64,000 bases of DNA from Thalassovita gelatinovora (GCF_001458355.1 NZ_CYSA01000016.1:186001-250000); one strand, 5' to 3'; positions 52,882 to 62,107 are shown, counted from the first letter of the stretch. Numbers and translations are program-made. Notes: a model not told the origin generated them from the sequence alone.

Positions 52882-53070
52882 ATGGGGATCAACACCGAAC
52901 GCGACATCGAAGCCAACCTGCAGATCGGACCGACCGACGTGGGGATGGTACGCCTGTTCATCGAAGGCAAAGGGATTGAAATCCCGATGGATTTCGAACC
53001 CGAAGAAGCCGAGGAAATCGCCGAAGAACTCCGCGCAGCCGCACAGGCCGCGCGGGCGGTGAAACGCTAA
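52882..53070 (+). CDS. DUF6324 small acidic protein
   Basis: This 62-residue acidic protein (MGINTERDIEANLQIGPTDV, then IPMDFEPEEAEEIAEELRAA) matches what I know as the DUF6324 family, common in Rhodobacterales. AAAGGGGAAAG lies before the ATG at 52882. It is conserved and highly charged, with a C-terminal helix; function unknown. It is divergent from the GNAT gene and convergent with mmcB, which starts its stop 10 bases on. Confidence 0.75.
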   Translation: MGINTERDIEANLQIGPTDVGMVRLFIEGKGIEIPMDFEPEEAEEIAEELRAAAQAARAVKR

Positions 53071-53079
53071 CCTCCGGCT

Positions 53080-53532
53080 CTAGACTCCGGGGTCGCGCAG
53101 CGCCTGAAGCCGCCGTGCCGCATGGGTGGCGAATTTCTGCGTCAACACCTTGCGCCGGGGCGCGGCCAGCTTGATTTCAGGCCCCATGCGGATGATTTCC
53201 CCGCCATAGGCATCGGCGATCAAAAGCCCGGTTTCGGACGGCAGAAGATCGGTGGGAAAATCTTGGTCCACGGCCCAGAAATAGCGGTCGCACCACTCCA
53301 GATAGCCTTGCCATTTCCCATCGGTCTGAAAATCCGCACGGCTGGATTTGCATTCGATCACCCAGATTTCGCCCTTGGGTCCCAACCCCATCACATCGAC
53401 GCGCAAACCGCGGGCCGGCACAAATTCCTCAATGGAAACAAATCCATAAGACCCAAGCGCCCTTGCCACCCCGCGCGCCAGAAGCTGACCGGGCTGCAAT
53501 GATTGAATGGAATTCGCCTCGCGCATCCGCAT
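53080..53532 (-). CDS. mmcB: MmcB-family DNA repair protein
   Basis: This 150-residue protein is related to Caulobacter MmcB, an SOS-induced putative endonuclease-like repair protein. PGQLLARGVARALGSYGFVS, EFVPARGLRVDVMGLGPKGE, WVIECKSSRADFQTDGKWQG and YFWAVDQDFPTDLLPSETGL form the PD-(D/E)xK-like core (D in RVDVMG, E-x-K in ECK). The start may be ATG 53532 or the in-frame ATG at 53526. A LexA box lies directly upstream, so it should be a member of the SOS regulon. Confidence 0.88.
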   Translation of the reverse strand: MRMREANSIQSLQPGQLLARGVARALGSYGFVSIEEFVPARGLRVDVMGLGPKGEIWVIECKSSRADFQTDGKWQGYLEWCDRYFWAVDQDFPTDLLPSETGLLIADAYGGEIIRMGPEIKLAAPRRKVLTQKFATHAARRLQALRDPGV

Positions 53533-53543
53533 GATCCAATCAT

Positions 53544-53558
53544 GAACATATCATGAAC
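53544..53558 (-). promoter_or_regulatory. LexA box upstream of mmcB
   Basis: Read on the minus strand the sequence is GTTC-ATGATAT-GTTC: a perfect match to the alphaproteobacterial LexA consensus GTTC-N7-GTTC. It ends 11 bases before the annotated mmcB start and so overlaps the promoter or leader. Confidence 0.88.
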
Positions 53559-53741
53559 ATATGCAAGCCCCGATGCACCGCAGATCGGTTGCCGGGCAAT
53601 TTTGCCAAAATCAGCGGCGGTCAACAGTGGGGGGTAGCGGCGCGATTAGCGGGCCATTCACCGCATCGATGCACGCCTCTTGGCGGTGCCCGGCCCCGGT
53701 ACAGACAAACCATACCATGTCCCGATCACGAATGGATTACC

Positions 53742-53780
53742 CCCTGAACAAGGTCAGGTTTCTAACCGGCCCGTTCAGGG
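53742..53780 (-). terminator. Possible terminator after the GT2 gene
   Basis: CCCTGAAC and GTTCAGGG form an 8-bp perfect inverted repeat with a 23-base loop, just past the stop of the minus-strand glycosyltransferase. There is no clear T run, so this is weak. Confidence 0.3.
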
Positions 53781-53787
53781 CCACGGG

Positions 53788-54765
53788 TCACTTGGCCACC
53801 TTCGCGCCTATCATAGCATCGATATCCGCCCGCGATCTGGCTTTTAACAACATCAATTGCAAACTCTCTTTATCGAGATCCCGAAGTTTGGAATTGTATT
53901 CCAGATAGGCGAGCTTCAGAAGTAGCATATGCCGTACATATTGCGCCTTTTCGCCCTCATCCAAGCCTGAATCGACGATCATGTTGGTATGGTAGCGAAG
54001 GCTCTTTCCGATCTTCACGAAAAATTCTTCGTGGTATCGGTTCAACAGGTCTTCGGTGCTAAAGAAGTCCCAAAGCGTATCATAGGTGCGGAAATAATCG
54101 ATTATGTGCCGCGCACTATACGAATTTGTAATCGAATTTTCACGAACAACATATTGGTAAAGGACGTCTTGGATCGTTTTGATGACCTTTGCAAAACGCA
54201 GGACTCGTGGCGTCGTCGCAAGGTCTTCGTAATACATATGAGTGGGAAAAGTGACACCCGTTTCGGTAAAAAGGCTGGTGCGCCACAGCTTGTTGCAAAA
54301 TGACGGGGGCAGCAGATCAAGGATATTGACCTGTGACGCGTCATTCATGAACGTCTGGTTCGGTTTGGTGACATTCAACTGAACGGAGCCGTCCTCATCG
54401 ACCAACGCCAGCCCACACGAAACCACGTCTACCGTTTGCCCGTCGGTTGCATCCCACAAGCGTTCAAGCATGGAGGGATCGATATAATCGTCGCTGTCGA
54501 CACTGGCCAGATAGGGCGCGCGGGCCTCCGAAATCCCGGTGTTTCTCGCCCCTCCCAGACCCAGATTGCGGTCATGGCGGATCAGCCGGATGCGCTTATC
54601 CTCGGCGGCAAGCCGTTCAATGATCGCGGCGCTGTTGTCCGGGGAACAATCGTCGATGCACAGGATTTCGATGTCTTCAAAAGTCTGTTCCATCACCGAA
54701 CGGACACATTTTTCAATGTAGCGTTCCGTTCCGTAAACCGGGATGATCACCGAAATCTTGGGCAT
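53788..54765 (-). CDS. Family 2 glycosyltransferase
   Basis: This 325-residue GT-A enzyme begins MPKISVIIPVYGTERYIEKC at ATG 54765, preceded by AGGAAA. Nucleotide-sugar motifs are EILCIDDCSPDNSAAIIERL, RHDRNLGLGGARNTGISEAR and the DxD-like SVDSDDYIDPSMLERLWDAT. The second half is a helical domain of the type found in capsule and LPS enzymes. It follows the GT25-like gene by 11 bases in the same transcript, so the two probably build the same surface glycan. Acceptor unknown. Confidence 0.88.
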   Translation of the reverse strand: MPKISVIIPVYGTERYIEKCVRSVMEQTFEDIEILCIDDCSPDNSAAIIERLAAEDKRIRLIRHDRNLGLGGARNTGISEARAPYLASVDSDDYIDPSMLERLWDATDGQTVDVVSCGLALVDEDGSVQLNVTKPNQTFMNDASQVNILDLLPPSFCNKLWRTSLFTETGVTFPTHMYYEDLATTPRVLRFAKVIKTIQDVLYQYVVRENSITNSYSARHIIDYFRTYDTLWDFFSTEDLLNRYHEEFFVKIGKSLRYHTNMIVDSGLDEGEKAQYVRHMLLLKLAYLEYNSKLRDLDKESLQLMLLKARSRADIDAMIGAKVAK

Positions 54766-54776
54766 TGGTTTCCTAT

Positions 54777-56264
54777 TCAACTAAACGCGGCCGGGCTGTG
54801 CGCCGGGACAGAATAACCATAGCGCCTGCAATACGAAACCAGCCGCTCCCAGCTTGGCTTTGGCAGGCTGTCCCAAGCCAGACAGGGCCCGTTTTCCGGA
54901 GCAGCCGCGATCTGCATGGCATCCAATTCATCCGGCACATCAATACCGGCCCGCGTCAGGAATGCAACGAGATCGGCCGCGCTATCCTCTGCGCGAAACG
55001 TCAGGGCCGGATGCATTTGGTCTATGAATTCAGACCACGTCACCAAAATCAAAACCGCCTTCTCGAACTCCGTTGGGTGTTTCTCAAGATCGACCCCTGT
55101 CATTTCAAGAATCTGATCCCTGATAAAACGATACAGTTCAGGGTGGGCCCGTATGAAGGCCATGATTTCCGGAACCGCTTTTTCCGGTCGCTCGACCAAG
55201 TGCAGAAGATGATTCCAATGCATTGCCCGGCGTGTGCGCAACGCCTTGCAGGGCGGATTGGGGCGGTCGGCATCGGTAGCGAGCGACCAAGTCAGCAGAC
55301 CATCTTGGCCATCTTTATCCTTCCCGATTTGCAGCCCGGCATGGGCCATCAGTTCCATCGGCCCCGCATACATTCCACCGGGGTGCCCAAGGATCACCAA
55401 CGGGTAATGATGCATATGCTTGATATGGTTCAGGACCCGTTTGTCATTGTCGACAGCCTCAGCGTCGCGGCCGCGTTCGCGCAGAAATGCACTTCGGATT
55501 TCTTTCGGATGTATCAGCGAATCCATCGCACCGGTGGACCATGAAAGCTCCGCAGCGATGGGCGGGAACACCGTCGTGGCTTCTCCGTTCTTGGGCGTAT
55601 CCCCATGGATGAAAACATCGGAGGTCGTGTCGATCTTTTCAAACCGGTCAAGCAGGACCTGAGCAAAAGCGGACGTCATCGCGTGACACGGGTTCGACAT
55701 CCGTGCAACCGTATCAAGCCGAAAAGAGCTGGCATGATGTTCCTTGCACTGCGCCCACCCCAAACGGAGCAAACGAGGCTTGTCAGGCACAAATTCCAGT
55801 TTCCCGGATTCGATTTCCTGGAACAGCTGGCGCAACGTATCTTCTGCGTAGGGTTCAAACACCACGTCGTCTTCTACAAGCAGTGCTCGTTGAGGATGTT
55901 GCGCGATACGTTGCCAAAGTTCCCGATATGTCAAAAAGTTAGCCACTTGCGGCGGTATCAGGACGTTGTTGCAGGTATCCTTGCCGCAGCGAAATTTCTT
56001 GCACCGAAAACAGACTGGATAGCGGGCCACAATGTTTTGCTCGAAAGCGTCTTTCACCTCTGCTGAACGCGACGAGAGCGCGTCCACAAACTGATATCTG
56101 GTCAAACCGATCTCATCGAAATGCCGACGGATATGGTCCCTTCGTTCAACCGATTCAGGCAGGCTTATGACATAAACCTTGTCAAATAACTGGTCTATCG
56201 CGTCTTGAAATGTCCTCTTTCGCGTTCCTGTAAACCGCTTCAATATTTTGAAAATTTTCTGCAT
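54777..56264 (-). CDS. Family 25 glycosyltransferase-like protein
   Basis: This 495-residue protein starts MQKIFKILKRFTGTRKRTFQ. The GT25 domain covers about residues 28-230: VYVISLPESVERRDHIRRHF, DEIGLTRYQFVDALSSRSAE, HPQRALLVEDDVVFEPYAED (EDDVVF holds the acidic triad). A Cys-rich insert follows the first third (YPVCFRCKKFRCGKDTCNNV), which could bind zinc and is not usual in LPS GT25 enzymes. The last 260 residues have no recognised domain. It heads a two-gene unit with the GT2 gene. Confidence 0.8.
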   Translation of the reverse strand: MQKIFKILKRFTGTRKRTFQDAIDQLFDKVYVISLPESVERRDHIRRHFDEIGLTRYQFVDALSSRSAEVKDAFEQNIVARYPVCFRCKKFRCGKDTCNNVLIPPQVANFLTYRELWQRIAQHPQRALLVEDDVVFEPYAEDTLRQLFQEIESGKLEFVPDKPRLLRLGWAQCKEHHASSFRLDTVARMSNPCHAMTSAFAQVLLDRFEKIDTTSDVFIHGDTPKNGEATTVFPPIAAELSWSTGAMDSLIHPKEIRSAFLRERGRDAEAVDNDKRVLNHIKHMHHYPLVILGHPGGMYAGPMELMAHAGLQIGKDKDGQDGLLTWSLATDADRPNPPCKALRTRRAMHWNHLLHLVERPEKAVPEIMAFIRAHPELYRFIRDQILEMTGVDLEKHPTEFEKAVLILVTWSEFIDQMHPALTFRAEDSAADLVAFLTRAGIDVPDELDAMQIAAAPENGPCLAWDSLPKPSWERLVSYCRRYGYSVPAHSPAAFS

Positions 56265-56832
56265 AAAAAAGGCATCCAGCGCTTAGCTATGCCCGAAAGC
56301 AGGTGATGGCGGCATCAGGCGGCGTTTAGAAGGTGGTTGATCCCGGCCTTGAATTCAATCCCCAGAACGATTTCCGGCCTCCGATCACAACCGTCGGGTT
56401 TTGGCCATTCGTCTGCCCAGCATGGCAATTTCTCCATTTTCAGCGCGGTGTCGATGCTCTCAACACCCTGCCAATTCTGTCGTTTCAACGGAATAGGCCG
56501 ATGGAAAGACCCCGCACGCGCCGGCTTCCCGCCCGCCCCCGCGCAACCACGCCGTGTCTATTATGCAACAAGGCAAAGTAATACATTTTATTTTTCGCAT
56601 GAAAACATCCCCACCCGACCGAATACTGCTATTTCAGGACCGTATGATCAATGGTTTTGATAACGCTGCTGACATTGCTCCTGCGGCTTAATGTCGTGAT
56701 CTGAAACTTGATTTCGCTGCCCTTTTGCTTTCTTTTCCACAATCTGTTAGCGAAATGAGAGATCAGGGTGGAAAACACGACCACCATAAACGACACACCA
56801 ACGGAAAAGCGTCATTCGCTGGGACTGGACAA
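56265..56832 (+). other. Intergenic stretch, possible minus-strand relic
   Basis: This region has no supported gene. On the minus strand a frame ending at 56315 reads KMEKLPCWADEWPKPDGCDR and IEFKAGINHLLNAA before its stop; I do not recognise it and it has no start signal, so I leave it as a possible relic. The A/T-rich part from about 56580 to 56830 should contain the promoter of the outer-membrane protein gene. Confidence 0.35.
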
Positions 56833-59091
56833 ATGAAAAAAATATCGAGCTTGATGAAGATCAGTGTTGCACCTGCTGCCCTATTCGCCTGCCTTGGGAC
56901 ATCGGCTTGGGCCGATACCCTTGCCGACGACGTTCTGGTCGGCACCTCCGGGGATGGTATAATTTTTATCGATCCCGAGGAAGGCATCGAAGAACCGGGC
57001 ATCCGTGCCGTCACCTTTACCCAGACCCGGGTTTCGATCAGCGAAGATGAATACGAATACGTCGATCCGTTCGAAACGATCATCACCGATTTCAGCGATA
57101 TGGACAGCCGCGGTGACGTAACCAACTGTCTGATGACCAACCAGGTTGGCGTCTATTGCGATTCCGCAGGCGGATCGGGCAAACGGATCAAAACATATCT
57201 GACCGGTCGCAACCCGTTCGACATCCGGCTGCGGACCGTGACCGATTCCGGGTATCCGTCGGTGGATTACTTCACTTTCGGCAAGACTTCGAACTTCACC
57301 GGTGCCCGGCTGACCGGCTTCTCTCTCGAACTGCTGGATTCGAACGGCAACCCGATGAGCGATACCGCCGCAGCCGAAGCCGTTCTGTTCAACCTCGACG
57401 CGACCGATCTTGGCATCGGCGCACGGCTGCCGGACGGGTTGTTCGGTGGGGGCGGGCAAGAAGGTGAAATCGGGTTCTTATCGGATGGCCGCGCAGCTCT
57501 TGCGGTTACCACGACCGACGACACCCTGAATTTCGGGGCGCTGACCAATGCGGATTATAATGCATACTTTGGTTCGGCCTTCCTCGACAACAGCATGGTG
57601 CCCGATGGCCTGTTCTGGGACGATAACGATGATCCGACCGACGAATCCGCGCTGGTTGCTTGGAATAACCTCGCCGGTGGCGGTTGGACCTATGGTACGC
57701 TCGACACTGCCGAAAACCTCGATGCCCGTCTGCAGGAAGTCGCAGATGCGCTTGGCGTCGAAGTGGCAGATCTCGATTATGTTGCTGGCGGGCTTATGCC
57801 CGACGCCATCATCGAAGTGGCGGAAGCGAACGGGTTGTTCGAAGTGGATTATATCGAAGATCTGCGGAACGCGAACCTGAACTTCAGCATCACCGTGGGC
57901 GATATCGAAACGGGTGAATTCACCCTGCGGATCAGCCCGACCTTTGCACCGGTCGTGGAACAGACGGTAACCCCGTACCAGTTCGCAACGGCCGGGTATC
58001 TGGACGGGGCGGCAAACGTTCCGTATCTCGATATCGGCGGTGCAGCAGCCTATCAGGCGGCGATTGCCGATATCGTCGCGCTCGATCCGGCAGCGGCCAA
58101 CGCGCTGCTTGAAACGACCGGTTTCAGCTTCCTCTCCGGGTTCACCGGGATCGGTCTGGAATTCGGCAAGACCGTGGTGGGCAGCATCGGTCAGGCCTCG
58201 TCCGAGGTTAGCAATGACGGCATCGCCCTTTCGACGAAGGGAACGCCGGAAAGCTGGGAAATCGGTGACGATACCCATGCCTTCGTGTCGCTGGGCGGAT
58301 CGACGGCAACCTACGGGACGACGACGAATGGCATCGGCTACGATGTCGATAGCTGGAACGCCGTGTTCGGCGCGGAAAAGCGTTTCAACGGGAAAAGCTC
58401 CATCGGGCTGGTCGCTGGCTATTCGAATGCCACGGCAGAGGCCGCTCTGTCCCGCGGTTCGGTCGACGGATCGGGCATGTTCATCGCAGCCGTTGGCCGG
58501 ACGACCTTCGGCAAAGGCGGTGCCGCGCAGGCGATGCTGGGATATCAGGATCTGTCTTTCGACACCACGCGCAACGTGATGGGCGCGGTTGCCACCGGCA
58601 GCACCAACGGGTCTCAGGTCTTCGCGGTTCTGGAAGGCGAATACATGTTCACCCAAGGCGGGTTCCGCTTCGGTCCGACCGGTTCGGTTGAATACTATGA
58701 CCTCTCGGTCGACGGTTTCGACGAAACCGGTGCCGGTGCTTGGAACCTGTCGGTTGGCGATCAGTCGGGTCAGGTCACGATCCTTTCGGCGGGCTTCAGC
58801 GGCGAATATAAACTGGCGGCCGCACAGCCGACCAAGCTGACCGGGGCGCTGACATATAACAGCGCATCGGGCGACGATCAGCTGGTACAGACCGGCTTCA
58901 TCGGCCTGCCCTCGGGCAGCACACCTGTCGATGGCATGAACATGGACTGGGTGTCGCTCTATCTCGGGATCAGTTCCCAGATCGGCGGATCGGCCGGGAA
59001 AGAAACCATGCTGAATGCCGGCTATGTCGGATCGTTCGGCAGCGACTATGACAGCCATGCGCTCCAGCTGTCGCTGAGCATGCGGTTCTAA
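56833..59091 (+). CDS. Autotransporter-like outer-membrane protein
   Basis: This 752-residue exported protein starts at ATG 56833 (MKKISSLMKISVAPAALFAC) with a signal peptide ending near SAWA. Residues about 40-430 form a secreted part, TVTDSGYPSVDYFTFGKTSN and LTGFSLELLDSNGNPMSDTA, of the choice-of-anchor type. Residues about 480-752 repeat the alternating pattern of an autotransporter beta-barrel: FVSLGGSTATYGTTTNGIGY, GEYMFTQGGFRFGPTGSVEY, and the C-terminal Phe of ALQLSLSMRF for BAM recognition. Upstream in-frame codons to 56725 precede any signal peptide and were rejected. A strong terminator follows. Confidence 0.82.
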   Translation: MKKISSLMKISVAPAALFACLGTSAWADTLADDVLVGTSGDGIIFIDPEEGIEEPGIRAVTFTQTRVSISEDEYEYVDPFETIITDFSDMDSRGDVTNCLMTNQVGVYCDSAGGSGKRIKTYLTGRNPFDIRLRTVTDSGYPSVDYFTFGKTSNFTGARLTGFSLELLDSNGNPMSDTAAAEAVLFNLDATDLGIGARLPDGLFGGGGQEGEIGFLSDGRAALAVTTTDDTLNFGALTNADYNAYFGSAFLDNSMVPDGLFWDDNDDPTDESALVAWNNLAGGGWTYGTLDTAENLDARLQEVADALGVEVADLDYVAGGLMPDAIIEVAEANGLFEVDYIEDLRNANLNFSITVGDIETGEFTLRISPTFAPVVEQTVTPYQFATAGYLDGAANVPYLDIGGAAAYQAAIADIVALDPAAANALLETTGFSFLSGFTGIGLEFGKTVVGSIGQASSEVSNDGIALSTKGTPESWEIGDDTHAFVSLGGSTATYGTTTNGIGYDVDSWNAVFGAEKRFNGKSSIGLVAGYSNATAEAALSRGSVDGSGMFIAAVGRTTFGKGGAAQAMLGYQDLSFDTTRNVMGAVATGSTNGSQVFAVLEGEYMFTQGGFRFGPTGSVEYYDLSVDGFDETGAGAWNLSVGDQSGQVTILSAGFSGEYKLAAAQPTKLTGALTYNSASGDDQLVQTGFIGLPSGSTPVDGMNMDWVSLYLGISSQIGGSAGKETMLNAGYVGSFGSDYDSHALQLSLSMRF

Positions 59092-59112
59092 GCGCCCCAA
59101 CATAAATGCACG

Positions 59113-59144
59113 ACTACGGCACCCTTGGGGTGCCGTAGTTTTTT
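59113..59144 (+). terminator. Rho-independent terminator
   Basis: ACTACGGCACCC, a 3-base loop, GGGTGCCGTAGT, then TTTTTT: a 12-bp perfect stem with a T run, 22 bases after the outer-membrane protein stop. Confidence 0.96.
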
Positions 59145-59336
59145 CAAGAACCGGTTTATGCCCGACGGCACCGCGCTTGGCGGCAAGGTGTCAGCTCAAC
59201 AGTTGGATGTTTTTCACCAGCGCCCAAATCTTCTTGTGCCTCCCCCGAAACGGACACCCTACGCAGCAACATATTCGCAATTGATATTGCGATATCGGCG
59301 CAACCGGCTATCCTTGCGCGAAAAGGGAGCACCGCC

Positions 59337-60302
59337 ATGTCATTCATCAAACCCAGCCGTCGCGATATCCTGAAACTGGCCGCGCTGGCGCCGGGCTTCG
59401 CGCTGCCGGGGATGGCGCGGGCCGAACTGGGGGCGCCCAGCGGGCAGAACCCGGGCTATTTCCGCTTTACCTTGGGGGATGTCAGGCTGACCATCCTGTC
59501 GGATGGCTATTTCCGAGTGCCGGCAGATGGCCTGGGGGTGAATACCGCCCCCGAAGATGTTCAGGCTTTTCTAACCCGCTACTTCCTGCCCACCGATTTG
59601 GGCTATTCCCACACCAATCACCTGCTGATCGAAACCGCCGACGCGGTGGTGCTGGTCGATGTCGGCTCGGGCAACCGCTTTTTCGACACCGTCGGCCGTC
59701 TGGCCAGCAATATCGAAGCCGCCGGGATCGATCCGGGCTCGATCACCCATGTGGTGATCACCCATGCCCATCCCGATCACATCTGGGGCATTCGCGATGA
59801 TTTCGACGAAGCGATCTTCCCCGATGCCACCTATATCATGGGCGCCGCCGAACACGGCTACTGGATGCAGGACGATCTGGTCAATCAGGTCCCGCCAGAG
59901 GATCAGCAATTCGTGCTGGGCGCGGTCAATTCGATCAATTGCGACGGCGTCGATTGGACCTTGGCGCAGGACGGCCACGAAGTGACCGCGGGCGTCCGGC
60001 TGATCGACACGCCGGGCCATACCCCCGGCCATATGAGCGTGGTGCTGGAAAGCGGCGGCAAGCAGTTGATCGCGCTGGGTGACAGCATGACCCACGCCTT
60101 TATGAGCTTCCGTCAGCCGGGGTGGTATAACGGCACCGATGCCGATGGCGACACCACCGTCGCCACCCGCAAACGGCTTTTGGACATGGCGGCGGCCGAC
60201 CGGATGGCGGTGCTGGGATACCACTTCCCCTTCCCCGGCGTCGGCCATGTGCTGCGAGATGGCGACCAGTTCAGCTTCGTTCCCGCGCTCTGGCAGTTCT
60301 GA
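59337..60302 (+). CDS. Metallo-beta-lactamase-fold hydrolase, Tat-exported
   Basis: This 321-residue MBL-fold protein has a Tat-type signal (PSRRDILKLAALAPGFALPG). The metal site is VVITHAHPDHIWGIRDDFDE (HxHxDH), with further ligands in IDTPGHTPGHMSVVLESGGK and IALGDSMTHAFMSFRQPGWY and a C-terminal His in VLGYHFPFPGVGHVLRDGD. Relatives include lactonases and other small-molecule hydrolases in the periplasm. It is a single gene in a 1.3-kb spacer before ribBA. Substrate unknown. Confidence 0.88.
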   Translation: MSFIKPSRRDILKLAALAPGFALPGMARAELGAPSGQNPGYFRFTLGDVRLTILSDGYFRVPADGLGVNTAPEDVQAFLTRYFLPTDLGYSHTNHLLIETADAVVLVDVGSGNRFFDTVGRLASNIEAAGIDPGSITHVVITHAHPDHIWGIRDDFDEAIFPDATYIMGAAEHGYWMQDDLVNQVPPEDQQFVLGAVNSINCDGVDWTLAQDGHEVTAGVRLIDTPGHTPGHMSVVLESGGKQLIALGDSMTHAFMSFRQPGWYNGTDADGDTTVATRKRLLDMAAADRMAVLGYHFPFPGVGHVLRDGDQFSFVPALWQF

Positions 60303-60420
60303 TTGCGGTTCCGATTCACCGCCTGTTTGTTGTCGCACAGGGCCTGTGAAACGCCGCGTTGCCTCTGGTCAACGCGGCGCGGCTGCGCTATCTGCGGAGG
60401 GAAACCTGACAGGGGGTCCC

Positions 60421-61554
60421 ATGCCCGAAAGCTCTGCCTTTGAAACACCCGGTCCCGTCGAGACCGAACTCAGCAACGCGATCAGCCCGATCGAGGACAT
60501 CATCGAAGAGGCCCGCAAAGGCCGGATGTATATCCTCGTCGATCACGAGGACCGCGAAAACGAAGGCGATCTGATCATCGCCGCCGAATTCGCAGACGAT
60601 ACTGCGATCAATTTCATGGCCACCCACGGGCGTGGCTTGATTTGCCTGCCGATGACCGCCGAACGGATCGACCGGCTGGGCCTGCCGATGATGGCGGTGA
60701 ACAATTCCTCGCGCCATGAAACCGCCTTCACCGTGTCGATCGAGGCGCGCGAAGGCGTGTCCACCGGCATTTCCGCAGGCGACCGGGCGCTGACCGTGGC
60801 CGCCGCGATCAACGAACAAAACACCATGGCGCATCTGGCCACGCCGGGCCATGTGTTCCCGCTGCGCGCCAAGCGGGGCGGCGTGCTGGTGCGCGCCGGC
60901 CATACCGAAGCCTCGGTCGATATTTCCCGGCTGGCCGGACTGAACCCGTCCGCGGTGATCTGCGAAATCATGAAACCCGACGGCGAAATGGCACGATTGC
61001 CCGATCTGGTGACCTTCGCCCGCGAACACGGGCTGAAAATCGGCACCATCAGCGACCTGATCAAATACCGCGCCCGCAACGACAATCTGGTGGTGGAAAC
61101 GTCGCGCCGGACGGTAACGTCGGAATTCGGCGGTGACTGGGAAATGCGGCTGTTTACCGATCAGACTCACGGCGTCGAACATGTGGTGATGGTCAAGGGC
61201 GATGTTTCGACCCCCGAACCTGTGCTGACCCGCACCCATGCGCTGCATGAAGCGACCGATGTGCTGGGGCTTGGCCCGAAATCGGCCCGCCAATTGCCCC
61301 GCGCGATGGAATTGATCGCCGCCGAAGGCCGTGGTGTCGTCTGCCTGTTCCGGCAACCGCGCAACGCGCTCTATGCCAGCGAAGAAGAAGGTCCACGCAC
61401 CATCAAGCAGACCGGGCTTGGGGCACAGATCCTCAGCACGATGGGGTTGCGCGACCTGATCCTGCTGACCGATTCCCCCAAGACCAAATATGTCGGGCTC
61501 GACGCGTTCGGGCTCAGCATCACCGGCACCCGCCCGATCCTGAAGGAAGACTGA
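60421..61554 (+). CDS. ribB: DHBP synthase with degenerate GTP cyclohydrolase II domain
   Basis: This 377-residue protein makes 3,4-dihydroxy-2-butanone 4-phosphate from ribulose 5-phosphate. The RibB domain (residues about 20-225) has VDHEDRENEGDLIIAAEFAD, THGRGLICLPMTAERIDRLG, TGISAGDRALTVAAAI and RAKRGGVLVRAGHTEASVDI. The C-terminal RibA-like domain lacks the zinc Cys cluster: the place normally CxxxxxxxxxxCxC reads LTRTHALHEATDVLGLGPKS with no Cys. GTP cyclohydrolase II activity is therefore not expected and must come from another gene. GGAGGGAAAC precedes the ATG at 60421. It heads ribBA-ribH-nusB. Confidence 0.93.
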   Translation: MPESSAFETPGPVETELSNAISPIEDIIEEARKGRMYILVDHEDRENEGDLIIAAEFADDTAINFMATHGRGLICLPMTAERIDRLGLPMMAVNNSSRHETAFTVSIEAREGVSTGISAGDRALTVAAAINEQNTMAHLATPGHVFPLRAKRGGVLVRAGHTEASVDISRLAGLNPSAVICEIMKPDGEMARLPDLVTFAREHGLKIGTISDLIKYRARNDNLVVETSRRTVTSEFGGDWEMRLFTDQTHGVEHVVMVKGDVSTPEPVLTRTHALHEATDVLGLGPKSARQLPRAMELIAAEGRGVVCLFRQPRNALYASEEEGPRTIKQTGLGAQILSTMGLRDLILLTDSPKTKYVGLDAFGLSITGTRPILKED

Positions 61555-61555
61555 C

Positions 61556-62107
61556 ATGGCCGGACATGAAACCCATTACATCCTGCCACGGCCGCACTTC
61601 GACAAGCCGGTGAAAATGCTGATCGTGGTGGCGCCCTATTACAAGGATATCGCCGACAACATGGTCGCCGGTGCCAAGGCAGAAATCGAAGCCTGCGGCG
61701 GCAGCTGGGATCTGGTCGAAGTGCCTGGCGCCTTGGAAGTGCCCACCGCCATCGGCATAGCCGAACGGATGAGCAACTTTGACGGTTATGTCGCGCTGGG
61801 TTGCGTCATTCGCGGTGAAACCACCCATTACGACACCGTCTGCAACGACAGTTCACGCGCCTTGCAAATGCTGGGTCTGCAAGGGCTTTGCATCGGCAAT
61901 GGCATCCTGACGGTGGAAAACCGCAAACAGGCCGAAGTCCGCGCAGATCCCTCTGATCAGAACAAAGGTGGCGGCGCTGCGGCGGCGGCCTTGCATCTGA
62001 TCGCACTCGGCCGTAAGTGGGGCGGCCAGCGTAAAGGCGTGGGATTCGTACCCGACGCCGAAGAATACAAGCTGGCTGGCGAACTCAAGGACAACCCCAC
62101 CGCATGA
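61556..62107 (+). CDS. ribH: 6,7-dimethyl-8-ribityllumazine synthase
   Basis: This 183-residue lumazine synthase joins DHBP and the ribitylamino-uracil. Motifs are LIVVAPYYKDIADNMVAGAK, VEVPGALEVPTAIGIAERMS, LGCVIRGETTHYDTVCNDSS (with the catalytic His) and GLCIGNGILTVENRKQAEVR. It has a C-terminal tail of about 30 residues beyond the core (QRKGVGFVPDAEEYKLAGEL), as in other alphaproteobacterial members. It begins one base after the ribBA stop and overlaps nusB by 4 bases. Confidence 0.95.
   Translation: MAGHETHYILPRPHFDKPVKMLIVVAPYYKDIADNMVAGAKAEIEACGGSWDLVEVPGALEVPTAIGIAERMSNFDGYVALGCVIRGETTHYDTVCNDSSRALQMLGLQGLCIGNGILTVENRKQAEVRADPSDQNKGGGAAAAALHLIALGRKWGGQRKGVGFVPDAEEYKLAGELKDNPTA

Noticed and set aside
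57478-59103. 541-codon open frame on the minus strand
   Set aside because: It is the shadow of the outer-membrane protein gene, which has a signal peptide, beta-barrel pattern and terminator on the plus strand.
60303-60420. FMN riboswitch before ribBA
   Set aside because: The gap is only 118 bases and lacks the conserved FMN-aptamer segments.
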